A stretch of DNA of 64,000 bases from Celeribacter baekdonensis (lineage in GTDB: Bacteria > Pseudomonadota > Alphaproteobacteria > Rhodobacterales > Rhodobacteraceae): contig NZ_CP028475.1 of assembly GCF_003047105.1 (NCBI RefSeq), forward strand, positions 186,001-250,000. Reading direction: 5' to 3'. Shown piece by piece: positions 9,248 to 18,928 of the stretch (the stretch's first letter is position 1; each line of letters opens with the position of its first letter). The position numbers and the translations under genes were made by a program. Below the pieces are notes generated by a model. That model ran no database searches, was not told where the DNA came from, and saw nothing but the letters and a program-made list of their open reading frames with translations.

Positions 9248-9285
9248 TAATTTGAGCCTTCTCTCTCGTCGCGAGGCGCCCGGCC

Positions 9286-10509
9286 ATGACATTGCGTGTT
9301 TCAACGCTGTTTTTCGATATGAACAGCTTTTACGCCTCCGTGGCGCAGGCCGAAGAACCTGCGTTGATGGGGCGGCCTGTGGGGGTGTTGACGGCCGATG
9401 CGCCGAATGCCGCCTGTATCGCGGCCAGCATCGAAGCCAAGCGCAAAGGTGTGGGCATGGGCACGCGTCAGGACGAGGCGCGCAGTCTCTGTCCCGGCAT
9501 CGTCTTTCGTCCGGTCAAACACGACATTTGCGTCGACTATCATCACGCGATTTTGCAGGCGGTGGAGACGGTCATCCCGGTCCATCGGGTCTGGTCGATC
9601 GACGAATGTTCCTGTCTCTTGATGGGATCGCAACAAGATTTGCCGCGCGCTTTGGACATTGGACGGGCGTTGCAACAGGCGGTGCTGGCGCAGGTCAGCC
9701 CGGCGTTGCGCTGTTCGGTCGGGCTTGGGCCGACGCGACTTTTGGCGAAACTCGCCGCCGGGTTGGAAAAACCGGGCGGGTTGCATTGGCTTTTGCCTCA
9801 TGTGCTGCCGGATCGGATTGCGCATCTGGCGCTGGACGATTTGCCGGGGGTGTCTTGGCGGATGCGCGCGCGGTTGGAGGCGGCTGGGATCATGGATGTT
9901 CCTACGCTCTACCGCATCCCACCCAAACGCGCCCGCGCGATTTGGGGCAGCGTCTCGGGCGAACGGTTTGTGCGCGAACTCAGGGGCGAGACCGTGGTCT
10001 GGCCAGAGACCCGCAGAAACATGATCGGCCATGGGCAGGTCCTGACCAATGGAAACAAAACACCAGAGGGCGCGCGTTTGGTGTCTCGGCGGTTGCTGGT
10101 CAAAGCAGCAGCGCGGTTGCGGCGCGAGGGGCTTTACGCCCGCAACCTGTCTTTGGGGCTACGTCCCATATCGGGGCAGGGGATCAGATACGACAGCACG
10201 ATCCGCGCCACGCAGGACACGTTCTTTTTGCTCAGTACGCTGTCCGGGCTTTGGGCCGCCGCGCCCGCCGCGCCACTGCGCTCTGTCTCCGTGACATTGG
10301 CGGGGCTTTTGCCCGCAGCCGATGTGATGGACGACCTGTTTGCCCCCGAAGCGGATCGACGCGGGCTTTGCCTTGCCATCGACCGGCTCAATCAACGCTT
10401 TGGACAGGACACGGTGCGTTACGGCCTCTTGCCGCCGCATCACGTGGCCTATACCGGGGCCAAAATCGCCTTTGGCCGCATTCCAACAGCCGAGGATTTT
10501 CGCGAGTAA
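9286..10509 (+). CDS. Y-family (DinB-like) translesion DNA polymerase
   Basis: 407 residues. The palm motif FDMNSFYASVAQAEEPALMG and the catalytic SIDE motif (VWSIDECSC) are intact, as is the RCSVGLGPTRLLAKLA helix-hairpin region, followed by the little-finger region. The C-terminus ends TGAKIAFGRIPTAEDFRE, typical of an alphaproteobacterial Y-family subgroup rather than of classical Pol IV. An SOS box lies just upstream, so it is probably induced by DNA damage. No imuA or dnaE2 is adjacent, which argues against an ImuB assignment. Confidence 0.88.
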   Translation: MTLRVSTLFFDMNSFYASVAQAEEPALMGRPVGVLTADAPNAACIAASIEAKRKGVGMGTRQDEARSLCPGIVFRPVKHDICVDYHHAILQAVETVIPVHRVWSIDECSCLLMGSQQDLPRALDIGRALQQAVLAQVSPALRCSVGLGPTRLLAKLAAGLEKPGGLHWLLPHVLPDRIAHLALDDLPGVSWRMRARLEAAGIMDVPTLYRIPPKRARAIWGSVSGERFVRELRGETVVWPETRRNMIGHGQVLTNGNKTPEGARLVSRRLLVKAAARLRREGLYARNLSLGLRPISGQGIRYDSTIRATQDTFFLLSTLSGLWAAAPAAPLRSVSVTLAGLLPAADVMDDLFAPEADRRGLCLAIDRLNQRFGQDTVRYGLLPPHHVAYTGAKIAFGRIPTAEDFRE

Positions 10510-10552
10510 ACCGCGATCTTCCCTCTGATATCTGCGATCCGAGGGGGAGCCT

Positions 10553-11416
10553 ATGAGAGACTGGGCTGGGTATCGAAAAGGATTGCTTGCGATTGCCCTT
10601 TTGGCGGCGATTGCCGTTGCGCTTTTCGTGTTGGCCCCCGTGCCGCGTCTCGCGCCTGTCGCCCCTGTTTCCATTGGATTGTATGGGGTCGTGTTTCTCT
10701 GTTTGTACGCCGGGCTTGTCCCGCCGCGGCTGTTGCGCAGCTTTGGCCGGGTTTTATATGTTTTTCCGCCGTTTTGGGGCATCGGGGCCGGTGCGGTTTG
10801 GATGATCTGGGCACATGCCGCAGATGCGGATAAGGCGCGGATCTATCCGGGGCTGATCACCGGGCTCATCGTTGTTTTGGGCTGGTTCGTGACCTTTGTG
10901 ATTTCGAGTTATCGTGAAGCCGAACAAGCAGACCGCATCCGCCGCGATACTCTTGTGGCGATCAAGAACGAGATTTTTGCCCTCGTGGACAAAATGGACA
11001 ACGTGGCTATTCGCAGCAACGCGCAACTGGTTCAGGACCGCATTGCGTCAGGTGTTACGGATGCGCAGGGAAAAGAGAGTGACTATTTCCCGTTTGCAAC
11101 GATGGAAAGCGAACCCATTGTGTTTGAGGCGCTCGGCACATCGGTGCCGGGGCTGGAAGAAGCCACAGTCGCCGCTGTTGTGCGGTTCTATGCTGAATAT
11201 ACGGATTTGCGGCGCATGGTCGAAGACAGCCGGACGGAAGATATTAAAAGATTGCCGCGTGATCGGCGGGTTAATTTCCACAAACAGCTGACCAAACGGC
11301 GAATCGGCACACTGAGGATGGGGCTAAAAGCCCTCGTAGAGATCAATTTTGAATTGGGAATTGAAGATCCCGAAAATATCGGAAGGTCGGGTGAGAACCC
11401 GGAGATAACCCCATGA
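10553..11416 (+). CDS. Membrane protein of unknown function
   Basis: 287 residues starting after a GGGGGAG ribosome site. About four membrane helices in the first 125 residues (GLLAIALLAAIAVALFVLAP, SIGLYGVVFLCLYAGLVPPR and two more) are followed by a soluble helical C-terminal region. I recognise no domain. Composition becomes somewhat more AT-rich toward the 3' end. It follows the polymerase by 43 bases but a shared function is not evident. Confidence 0.7.
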   Translation: MRDWAGYRKGLLAIALLAAIAVALFVLAPVPRLAPVAPVSIGLYGVVFLCLYAGLVPPRLLRSFGRVLYVFPPFWGIGAGAVWMIWAHAADADKARIYPGLITGLIVVLGWFVTFVISSYREAEQADRIRRDTLVAIKNEIFALVDKMDNVAIRSNAQLVQDRIASGVTDAQGKESDYFPFATMESEPIVFEALGTSVPGLEEATVAAVVRFYAEYTDLRRMVEDSRTEDIKRLPRDRRVNFHKQLTKRRIGTLRMGLKALVEINFELGIEDPENIGRSGENPEITP

Positions 11417-11579
11417 TAAGTATGAGATTATATGGGTTTTTAGATGTCGCCGCTGATCGGTTTTTCGGGCGATTTTTCCGGGTGATCAATGTCTCTGCGC
11501 ATCATGGCCTCCTTGCCTGTTGCATGGCTAATCTATGCTGGGAAGGTAAAGAAATCAATGCGTTCCGCGCGCGGCAGGA

Positions 11580-12023
11580 TTATCGTTCGCTTTGCAATGC
11601 GTTCTGGATTTCTTGCTGGCGCAGCGGCGTTTTGTCAATCGCACGGGTGATTTCGCGCACATTCCATGGATCGGGTTTGCGCAACATTACGCGGCCATCT
11701 TTGTCGACGATCACAAGACCAAATCCGCGTGGACGCAGCTCTGTGCGCACCATGCTTTTGGCCGCCGGGTCGGTGTCGGTGATCACCACCACATCCCGCT
11801 CCAAAAGCGCCTCTGGGCGCGTGGCCAACAGGTCCAATTGTTCGCGGAAACTCGGATCGAGTGGGCTGTCGGCAAAGACCACCAAGACCCGGTGGGTCCA
11901 TTTGAACTCGGAGAGTGCAATCTCGCCAGCGTCTTGGACAATAAATTCCACTTCCTGCGCCTGGAGCGCGGGGGATGATGTTAGAAAAACGGCAGTTAGT
12001 GCTGCGGCATAGATATGTTTCAT
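11580..12023 (-). CDS. DUF4174-like exported protein
   Basis: 147 residues with a signal peptide (MKHIYAAALTAVFLTSSPAL). The body has a thioredoxin-like layout (HRVLVVFADSPLDPSFREQL, VVVITDTDPAAKS, GFGLVIVDKDGRVMLRKPDP) but no CxxC active site, as in DUF4174 proteins. Periplasmic; function unknown. It lies divergent to the mutase gene, and such pairs are found in other Rhodobacteraceae. Confidence 0.75.
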   Translation of the reverse strand: MKHIYAAALTAVFLTSSPALQAQEVEFIVQDAGEIALSEFKWTHRVLVVFADSPLDPSFREQLDLLATRPEALLERDVVVITDTDPAAKSMVRTELRPRGFGLVIVDKDGRVMLRKPDPWNVREITRAIDKTPLRQQEIQNALQSER

Positions 12024-12037
12024 CGGACCTCCCGGAT

Positions 12038-12053
12038 ACCCTCTATATAGGGT
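12038..12053. promoter_or_regulatory. Inverted repeat ACCCT-N6-AGGGT between divergent DUF4174 gene and mutase gene
   Basis: ACCCTCTATATAGGGT is a complete palindrome, including the TATA-like centre, placed 15 bases before the DUF4174 gene and 75 before the mutase gene. It could be an operator overlapping a promoter; no known family site is matched. Confidence 0.3.
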
Positions 12054-12127
12054 GCCCTGAGGGCCAAACCAAGCTTAAGCGCCCCTCATATGGGATGCGG
12101 TGACAGAAAACGGAGAGGAGCCTGAAA

Positions 12128-14257
12128 ATGACGGACAGGAAAAAGTGGGAAGCGCTTGCCGAGAAAGAATTGCGTGGCAAACCGCTTGAGACGCTTGACT
12201 GGGAGACGCTTGAGGGCATCAAGGTCAAGCCGCTCTACGCCGAAGATGATTTGGAAGGTATGGAGCACCTTGGCAACACGCCGGGCGAGGCCCCGTTTAC
12301 CCGTGGCGTAAAGGCGACGATGTACGCCGGGCGGCCCTGGACGATCCGCCAATATGCGGGCTTTTCCACCGCTGAAGAATCAAATGCGTTTTACCGCAAG
12401 GCGCTCGATGCGGGTCAGCAAGGCGTCTCTGTCGCTTTCGATCTGGCCACCCACCGCGGCTATGATTCCGATCACCCGCGCGTGGTGGGCGATGTCGGCA
12501 AAGCCGGCGTGGCGATTGATTCTGTCGAGGATATGAAAATCCTGTTTGACGGCATTCCGCTTGATAAAGTCTCCGTCTCGATGACGATGAACGGGGCTGT
12601 GATTCCGATTTTGGCGTCTTTCATTGTGACCGGCGAAGAGCAGGGCCATGACAAGGCGCTTTTGGCCGGAACCATCCAAAACGACATTCTCAAAGAGTTC
12701 ATGGTGCGCAACACCTATATTTATCCGCCCGAACCTTCGATGAAAATCATCGCGGATATTATTGAATATACCGCCAATGAGATGCCGAAATTCAACTCGA
12801 TTTCGATCTCCGGCTATCACATGCAGGAAGCGGGCGCGAACCTGGTGCAAGAGCTGGCCTTCACGCTGGCCGATGGGCGCGAATATGTGCGCACGGCGAT
12901 CAAGGCGGGGATGGATGTGGACCGGTTCGCGCCGCGCCTGTCGTTCTTCTTTGCGATTGGTATGAATTTCTTTATGGAAGCCGCCAAGTTGCGCGCTGCG
13001 CGCTACCTGTGGACCCGGGTGATGGAAGAGTTCGATCCGAAATCTGACAAGTCCAAAATGTTGCGGACGCACTGCCAGACCTCTGGTGTCTCGCTGCAAG
13101 AACAAGATCCCTATAACAACGTCATCCGCACCGCCTATGAGGCGATGTCGGCGGCCTTGGGCGGCACGCAGTCGCTGCACACCAATGCGCTCGACGAAGC
13201 CATCGCTTTGCCGACCGAATTCTCGGCCCGCATCGCCCGCAACACTCAGTTGATCCTGCAAGAAGAGACCGGCATCACCCATGTGGTCGATCCGCTGGCG
13301 GGCTCTTACTATGTTGAAAGCCTGACCAAGGAACTTGCCGACAAAGCCTGGGCTTTGATGGAAGAGATCGAAGAGATGGGCGGCATGACCAAGGCGGTCA
13401 ATTCCGGCATGCCAAAGCTGCGGATTGAAGAAACCGCCGCCCGGCGTCAGGCCCAGATCGACCGGGGCACCGAGGTGATCGTCGGCGTCAACAAATACCG
13501 CAAGGACAAAGAAGACCCGATCGACATTTTGGACGTCGACAACGTCGCTGTGCGTGTCAGCCAAGTCAAACGGTTGGAAACCATCCGCGCCAGCCGCGAC
13601 GGGGCGGCAGTTGAGGCGACACTGGCCGCACTGGAAGAGGCGGCAAAATCCGGCAAGGGCAACCTGCTTGCGCTGGCGGTGGATGCCGCCCGCGCCCGTG
13701 CAACCGTGGGAGAAATCTCGATGGCTATGGAGAAAGTGTTTGGCCGCCACCGCGCCGAAGTGAAAACCTTGGCGGGCGTGTATGGCGCGGCCTATGAGGG
13801 CGACGAGGGCTTTGCCCAAATCCAAAAAGATGTGGAAACCTTTGCCGAGAAAGAGGGTCGCCGCCCGCGCATGCTGGTGGTGAAAATGGGCCAGGACGGC
13901 CATGATCGCGGCGCAAAAGTCATCGCCACGGCCTTTGCCGATATCGGTTTTGACGTCGACGTTGGCCCGCTGTTCCAAACCCCGGAAGAGGCCGCCCAAG
14001 ACGCCATCGACAACGATGTGCATATCATTGGTATTTCCTCGCAAGCGGCGGGTCACAAGACCCTCGCGCCGAAGCTGATCGAAGCCCTGAAAGAACAAGG
14101 CGCCGAAGAGATTATCGTGATCTGTGGCGGTGTGATCCCGCAGCAAGATTACGACTATCTCTACAAAGCGGGCGTCAAAGCGATCTTTGGTCCGGGCACC
14201 AATATCCCGGCGGCTGCGCGTGAGATTTTGGATATTCTGAGCGCTGATCAGAACTGA
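12128..14257 (+). CDS. scpA: Methylmalonyl-CoA mutase (single-chain, B12-dependent)
   Basis: 709 residues, normal for the homodimeric type. The TIM-barrel substrate domain comes first ([32 protein letters not shown]). The C-terminal cobalamin domain has the DxHxxG motif ([13 protein letters not shown]) and GGVIPQQDY. It converts (R)-methylmalonyl-CoA to succinyl-CoA, the last step after PccAB. An epimerase and the MeaB-type chaperone are not in this window. The start at 12128 has GGAGAGGAG upstream. A terminator follows. Confidence 0.97.
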   Translation: MTDRKKWEALAEKELRGKPLETLDWETLEGIKVKPLYAEDDLEGMEHLGNTPGEAPFTRGVKATMYAGRPWTIRQYAGFSTAEESNAFYRKALDAGQQGVSVAFDLATHRGYDSDHPRVVGDVGKAGVAIDSVEDMKILFDGIPLDKVSVSMTMNGAVIPILASFIVTGEEQGHDKALLAGTIQNDILKEFMVRNTYIYPPEPSMKIIADIIEYTANEMPKFNSISISGYHMQEAGANLVQELAFTLADGREYVRTAIKAGMDVDRFAPRLSFFFAIGMNFFMEAAKLRAARYLWTRVMEEFDPKSDKSKMLRTHCQTSGVSLQEQDPYNNVIRTAYEAMSAALGGTQSLHTNALDEAIALPTEFSARIARNTQLILQEETGITHVVDPLAGSYYVESLTKELADKAWALMEEIEEMGGMTKAVNSGMPKLRIEETAARRQAQIDRGTEVIVGVNKYRKDKEDPIDILDVDNVAVRVSQVKRLETIRASRDGAAVEATLAALEEAAKSGKGNLLALAVDAARARATVGEISMAMEKVFGRHRAEVKTLAGVYGAAYEGDEGFAQIQKDVETFAEKEGRRPRMLVVKMGQDGHDRGAKVIATAFADIGFDVDVGPLFQTPEEAAQDAIDNDVHIIGISSQAAGHKTLAPKLIEALKEQGAEEIIVICGGVIPQQDYDYLYKAGVKAIFGPGTNIPAAAREILDILSADQN

Positions 14258-14279
14258 TCCACGGTTCAGATGCATGTAA

Positions 14280-14307
14280 AAAGGGCCGGGATATATCCCG
14301 GCCCTTT
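14280..14307. terminator. Bidirectional terminator between the mutase gene and nhaA
   Basis: AAAGGGCCGGGATA followed by its exact complement gives a perfect 14-bp inverted repeat with A and T flanks. It lies between two convergent genes and can serve both directions. Confidence 0.85.
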
Positions 14308-14330
14308 CTCATTCAAACCACAGGTTGCGC

Positions 14331-15544
14331 TCAGTGAGAGGCGTGAACTGCAGGGGAGAGGATTTCCTCTTCTGCGTCCTTGTCACCCTTGGCAGAGGGC
14401 GCGAGTTTGAGCACGGTAAAGCCGATGATCGCGGAGATCACAGAGCCTGAGAGCACGCCGATGCGCACTTCGTTCATGTGGAATGCATCCTCAAAGGACA
14501 GCCCGCCGATGAACAGTGACATGGTGAAACCGATGCCCGCAAGCGCGGCCACACCGTAAATATGCATCCACGTGGCCCCAAACGGTTTGCGCGCGGCGCC
14601 GAATTTCACCAACAGCCATGTGATGCCAAACACACCGATTTGTTTGCCCAGAATCAGACCCAATGCGATGCCCAAAGGCAGCGGTGAGAACACGTCGGCG
14701 AAGGTCACACCAGTCAATACAACACCGGCGTTGGCGAAGGCAAAGATCGGCACGATGACAAAAAAGACATAGGGCGAAAGCGCATGTTCCAGCGCATGAA
14801 GCGGAGATTTGCCCCATTTGTCTTTGAGAGGGATAAAGAAGGCGGTGATCACCCCGGCCAAGGTTGCGTGAACCCCGGATTTGAGCACCAAAACCCAAAG
14901 GATCGTGCCCATAAGAATGAGCGGTGCGATGCGGTGAATGCCCGCCCGGTTCATCAGGAACATGATCAGCAACGGGATCGCGGCCAAGAACAGGTAATCG
15001 AGATGCAGCTCTGAGGTGTAGAAAAACGCGATGATCAGGATCGCGCCTAAATCGTCCAAAATGGCCAGTGTCAGCAAAAAGATTTTGAGCGAAGAGGGGA
15101 CGCGGTCGCCGACAAGCGCCAAAATGCCCAAAGCAAAGGCAATATCGGTGGCCGCCGGGATCGCCCAGCCGGAGTGAGTCTCAGGCGAGGAGAGGTTGAG
15201 CGCAAAATAGATGATCGCAGGCACAAACATGCCACCCACGGCGGCCATGCCCGGCAAAACCACATCGCGGGGATTTTTAAGTTTGCCTTCCAAAAGCTCG
15301 CGCTTCAATTCCAACCCAACCAACAGGAAAAACACCGCCATCAGGCCGTCATTAATCCATAGAATCAAAGGTTTGGATAATCCTTCTCCCCAAGAGTTAC
15401 GGAGAAATATGAGGAGAGAGCGCCATCATAAAGCGGGTAAAGCGAAGAGTTAGCCACGAACATCGCGGCAACGGCAGCCACCATAAGCACGATGCCACCA
15501 GAGGCCTCACTGTCGAAGAATTGTTCCAATTTGCGCAGGAGCAT
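14331..15544 (-). pseudogene. nhaA: Na+/H+ antiporter NhaA, interrupted by a -1 frameshift near its N-terminus
   Basis: The true start is at 15544 (MLLRKLEQFFDSEASGGIVL), giving the family N-terminus up to SSYFSVTLGEK. The frame then ends after PNL. The remaining 345 residues continue in another frame as LILWINDGLMAVFFLLVGLE, with the NhaA features PAATDIAFALGILALVG and LAILDDLGAILIIA (the Asp pair that binds sodium). One missing base near 15384 (an AA pair on the coding strand) explains the break. If the base is restored, the protein is a full-length 404-residue NhaA. Otherwise the first membrane helix is lost. Confidence 0.9.
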
Positions 15545-15647
15545 TGTCTTTTTCTATTCTTTCCTGAAGGTTAATGAAAAGGGTGCGTCATGTAGAGATG
15601 GGGGCAGCCTTGATGATTTCAACAGCGTTTTAGTCAGGAAACACAAA

Positions 15648-16268
15648 ATGCCCTACCGGATTGATCATTTGGTGATTTCTGCTGCAGATTTGCAGCAGGG
15701 CAAAGAGTGGGCTGAGGGCTTGCTCGATGTCACATTCGGGCCGCGCGGCGTGCATCCCGATATGGGGACGCACAATCATTTGGTGGCGATGCATCCTGAT
15801 GCCTACCTCGAAGTGATCGCGCCGGACCATGATGCGTTGCGCCCGGATTATCCGCGATGGTTCGATTTGGACAATTTTGGCGGCCCGCCGCGTCTGACCC
15901 ATTGGGCCGTCTCTTGCCCGGATTTGGAAGAGGCATGGGAATTGGCCCCGGCCAATGCTGGGCGCATTCTGTCCTTTCGTCGGGGTGACTACGCATGGCG
16001 GATGATCGTGCCGGACACCGGTGTTTTGCCCTTTGATGATTGCTTTCCCGCCCTGATCGAATGGCACTCGCCGCGTCCGGTGCCTGCTTTGCCCGACCCC
16101 GGCCTTTTGATGCGCAGGCTCAAGATTTCTCACCCCGAGCCAGACGCGCTGCGTGCGGCGCTGTCGCCCTTTGTCTCGGCGTTGGAGCATGTGCGCATTG
16201 TACAATCGGACACCCCCGGTTTGACCGCCGAAATCAGCACCCCTTCTGGAGAAATTTGGATCGCATGA
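15648..16268 (+). CDS. VOC-fold (glyoxalase-like) protein
   Basis: 206 residues from the ATG at 15648 (MPYRIDHLVISAADLQQGKE), the normal opening of Glyoxalase_3-type proteins: the His in IDHLV and the Glu in YLEVIAPD are candidate metal ligands. C-terminal half RRLKISHPEPDALRAAL. Enzymatic role unknown. Its stop overlaps the next start (ATGA), so the two are co-translated. Confidence 0.8.
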   Translation: MPYRIDHLVISAADLQQGKEWAEGLLDVTFGPRGVHPDMGTHNHLVAMHPDAYLEVIAPDHDALRPDYPRWFDLDNFGGPPRLTHWAVSCPDLEEAWELAPANAGRILSFRRGDYAWRMIVPDTGVLPFDDCFPALIEWHSPRPVPALPDPGLLMRRLKISHPEPDALRAALSPFVSALEHVRIVQSDTPGLTAEISTPSGEIWIA

Positions 16269-16768
16269 CACATCATCCTCACCTGCGCGACGCCACAGCG
16301 GACGATGCGCCCGCCCTCAAAGCCATTATGGCCCCGGTGATTGCGGGCTCGACCGCGTCGTTTTCCTCCGTTGAACGCGATGTGGCCGATTGGGCCGCGA
16401 TGGTCACAGATCGCCACGCCCGTGGGCGCGCCTTTTATGTTGCCGAGCTTGAGGGCGAAGTGGTCGGCTATGCCACCTATGATCAGTTTCGCCCCGGCAA
16501 CAATGGCTACCGCTTCACCATGGAACATTCGGTCTATCTCAATGATGCGGCGCAGGGGCGGGGCCTCGGCCGGGTGTTGATGTTGATGGTCGAAGAACAT
16601 GCCCGCGAGGCCGGGTTGCATTCGATGATTGGTGCGGTTGATGGTGACAACGCCGCCTCCATCGCCTTTCACAAGGCGTTGGGGTATAAAGAGGCAGGGC
16701 GGGTGCCGCAGGCCGGGTTTAAATTTGAGCGCTGGCTCGATGTCCTGTTCATGCAGAAAATTCTGTAA
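16265..16768 (+). CDS. GNAT N-acetyltransferase, phosphinothricin-acetyltransferase-like
   Basis: 167 residues. GNAT motif A (QGRGLGRVLMLMVEEHARE) is clear, with upstream ATADDAPALKAIMAPVIAGS and downstream GAVDGDNAASIAFHKALGY, the pattern of the PAT/YncA/MnaT subgroup that acetylates amino groups of methionine sulfone/sulfoximine or phosphinothricin. The exact substrate cannot be read from sequence. The start at 16265 overlaps the VOC gene stop. Confidence 0.85.
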   Translation: MTHHPHLRDATADDAPALKAIMAPVIAGSTASFSSVERDVADWAAMVTDRHARGRAFYVAELEGEVVGYATYDQFRPGNNGYRFTMEHSVYLNDAAQGRGLGRVLMLMVEEHAREAGLHSMIGAVDGDNAASIAFHKALGYKEAGRVPQAGFKFERWLDVLFMQKIL

Positions 16769-16845
16769 CATCTGTCACGCAAATGTCGCGGCTGCAGGTG
16801 TTTTTGCAGCCTGACAGCGGGGCTGCGACAGGCTAAAGTCATCTT

Positions 16846-17529
16846 ATGTCGATTTGGTCCCTCATCATGGAGGCGCTCAAGGCGCTTCGGGCCGGTGAAA
16901 GCCTGGCCTCGGTCTTTGAACAGTTTCGTTCAGAGCCGGAACGGCGCGTGGGCTTTGCCATTGGGGTGATCGCTTTGGGCGCGAAAATGGCCAAGGCGGA
17001 CGGGCTTGTCACCCGCGACGAGGTCACGGCCTTTCGCGAAGTGTTCCAAATCGCCAAAGAGGACGAAGCCGCCGCCGCGCGGGTGTTTAATCTGGCACGG
17101 CAAGACGTGGCGGGGTTCGAAGACTACGCCAAGAGCGTCAAGAAAATGTACGGCAGTGACTGCCGCCCGTTGATGGACCTGCTCGATGGTTTGTTCCACA
17201 TCGCGATGGCGGACGGCGAATATCACCCCGGCGAAGATGCGTTTCTGACCCGTGTGGCCGAGATTTTTGACGTCAACGATCGGGCGTTTCGGGCCATGCG
17301 CGCGCGGTATGTCCCCGATGCGCTGCGCGATCCCTATGATGTGCTGGGGGTGGCGCCGGATGCGCCGCTCAGTGACATCAAATTGGCCTATCGCACCTTG
17401 GTGCGCGAAACCCATCCCGATCGTATGATTGCGCGTGGCGTGCCCGAAGAGGCGTTGCAATTGGCCAATGACCGGATGAGCGAAATCAATGCCGCTTGGG
17501 ATGAAATCAGCGCAGAACGCGCGGCCTGA
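16846..17529 (+). CDS. TerB-like / DnaJ-domain co-chaperone (DjlA-type)
   Basis: 227 residues. A TerB-like helical domain (VGFAIGVIALGAKMAKADGL, LFHIAMADGEYHPGEDAFL, with acidic metal-site-like repeats) is followed by a C-terminal J domain: DPYDVLGVAPDAPLSDIKLA, the HPD tripeptide in ETHPDRMI, and INAAWDEI. There is no membrane anchor, unlike E. coli DjlA. It would stimulate a DnaK-type chaperone. The next gene begins one base after its stop. Confidence 0.88.
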   Translation: MSIWSLIMEALKALRAGESLASVFEQFRSEPERRVGFAIGVIALGAKMAKADGLVTRDEVTAFREVFQIAKEDEAAAARVFNLARQDVAGFEDYAKSVKKMYGSDCRPLMDLLDGLFHIAMADGEYHPGEDAFLTRVAEIFDVNDRAFRAMRARYVPDALRDPYDVLGVAPDAPLSDIKLAYRTLVRETHPDRMIARGVPEEALQLANDRMSEINAAWDEISAERAA

Positions 17530-17530
17530 C

Positions 17531-18604
17531 ATGCGCATCGCCACGTATAATGTCGAATGGTTTGATGCGCTGTTTGACACGCATGGTCGGCCCTTGGCCG
17601 ATGACGCATGGTCCGCCCGATACAATGTCACCCGCGCCGCTCAGCTTGAGGCATTGGGCATTGTTTTTACTGCGATGGACGCCGACGCGGTGATGGTGAT
17701 TGAGGCCCCGGACACCAACCGTCGTCGCGACACGGTGCGCGCGCTGGAACAGTTTGCCACTTGGGCCGGGCTGCGCACCACCGCTGTGGAAATGGGGTTT
17801 GTCAACGAGACCCAGCAAGAGATTGCGCTGATGTATGACCCGACCGTGTTGCGGGCGCGCCATGACCCGATGGGGGCACCTGCGGATTTGGGGAGCGGGC
17901 TTGAGGTTCCGGCCTTTAATTCGGTGTTTCGGCTTGATCTCGACACGGATCGCGACCGTGAAGAGGTGCGGTTTTCCAAACCGCCCTTGGAGCTTGCGAT
18001 GGAGACCTGTGCCGATGGCTATGCCTTTCGAATGATCGGCGTGCATGTGAAATCCAAGGCCCCACATGGCGCGCGTGGCCGCGAAGACGAGATCCGCATT
18101 TCGATTGAAAACCGCCGCAAACAATTGGCGCAATGCATTTGGCTGCGCGAGCGGGTCGAGGCGCATTTGACGGCGGGGGAGCCGATCATCGTGTTGGGGG
18201 ATTTCAACGATGGGCCGGGGTTGGATGAGTATGAAAAACTGTTTGGACGCTCTGGCGTTGAGGTTGTGATGGGGCGCGAGGACCCGGATGTGGACCAAAA
18301 TATGCGGCTCTATGATCCCCATGCGATCAGAGCCTTTGCGCGCCGTGGCGGTGAGGCCCTGTCATCGTCACGGTTTTATATCCAGCATGAAAAACGCTAT
18401 CTGTCGGCCCTGTTGGATTATGTGATGGTCTCGCAAAATCTGCGGGCCGGGACGGCATGGCGGATTTGGCACCCGTTTGATGATCCGGTGTGTTTCACCA
18501 CGCCGGAATTGCAACGGGCGCTTTTGACCGCCTCGGATCATTTTCCGGTCACGATTGACCTGACTTTGCCACCAAAGGATGAAATCTCAGAACAGATCGG
18601 GTAG
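17531..18604 (+). CDS. Endonuclease/exonuclease/phosphatase family protein
   Basis: 357 residues from the ATG at 17531. The family signature runs from MRIATYNVEWFDALF through VMVIEAPDTN, IGVHVKSKAPHG and IVLGDFNDGPG to the C-terminal SDHFPVTIDL, matching the Asn, Glu, His, Asp/Asn and Asp-His catalytic positions. There is no signal peptide. Substrate (nucleic acid, phosphoinositide or other) unknown. Confidence 0.85.
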   Translation: MRIATYNVEWFDALFDTHGRPLADDAWSARYNVTRAAQLEALGIVFTAMDADAVMVIEAPDTNRRRDTVRALEQFATWAGLRTTAVEMGFVNETQQEIALMYDPTVLRARHDPMGAPADLGSGLEVPAFNSVFRLDLDTDRDREEVRFSKPPLELAMETCADGYAFRMIGVHVKSKAPHGARGREDEIRISIENRRKQLAQCIWLRERVEAHLTAGEPIIVLGDFNDGPGLDEYEKLFGRSGVEVVMGREDPDVDQNMRLYDPHAIRAFARRGGEALSSSRFYIQHEKRYLSALLDYVMVSQNLRAGTAWRIWHPFDDPVCFTTPELQRALLTASDHFPVTIDLTLPPKDEISEQIG

Positions 18605-18613
18605 ACTGTCGCC

Positions 18614-18919
18614 ATGAAACAGATTGTCGCGCGCCTCTCTTTGAGTCTTCTTGTGCTCTCGTCCTCGCCAGCAACAGCGCAGGAGGCCTCTGAAGGCATC
18701 GACCTGATGCGCGAAGGCGCGCGGATTTTGCTGGAACAGTTGTTTCAACAGATGGAGCCTGCGCTCAAAGAATTGGACGGGGTGATGGACGATTTGAACG
18801 CCTATGAGCCGCCAGTGGTTTTGCCCAATGGTGACATCCTGATCCGGCGCAAACCGCCCACGGAGGCGGGTCCTGAACCTGATCAAGACGCCGCACCCGA
18901 TGGGGACATTGAGATTTAA
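18614..18919 (+). CDS. Small exported protein, unknown function
   Basis: 101 residues: signal peptide (MKQIVARLSLSLLVLSSSPATA), then an amphipathic helical part (REGARILLEQLFQQMEPALKE) and a Pro/Asp-rich tail. Homologues in Rhodobacteraceae carry the misleading name AAA+ family ATPase, but no Walker motif is present. It follows the previous gene by 9 bases and is convergent with ppx. Function unknown. Confidence 0.7.
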   Translation: MKQIVARLSLSLLVLSSSPATAQEASEGIDLMREGARILLEQLFQQMEPALKELDGVMDDLNAYEPPVVLPNGDILIRRKPPTEAGPEPDQDAAPDGDIEI

Positions 18920-18928
18920 ATCCGCGCG

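Noticed and set aside
9174-10556. Second long plus-strand frame over the polymerase gene
   Set aside because: The alternative frame has no motifs, while the 9286-10509 frame shows all Y-family motifs.
10553-11416. Membrane protein as a mobile-element or toxin gene
   Set aside because: There are no repeats, integrase or partner gene; composition shifts only mildly.
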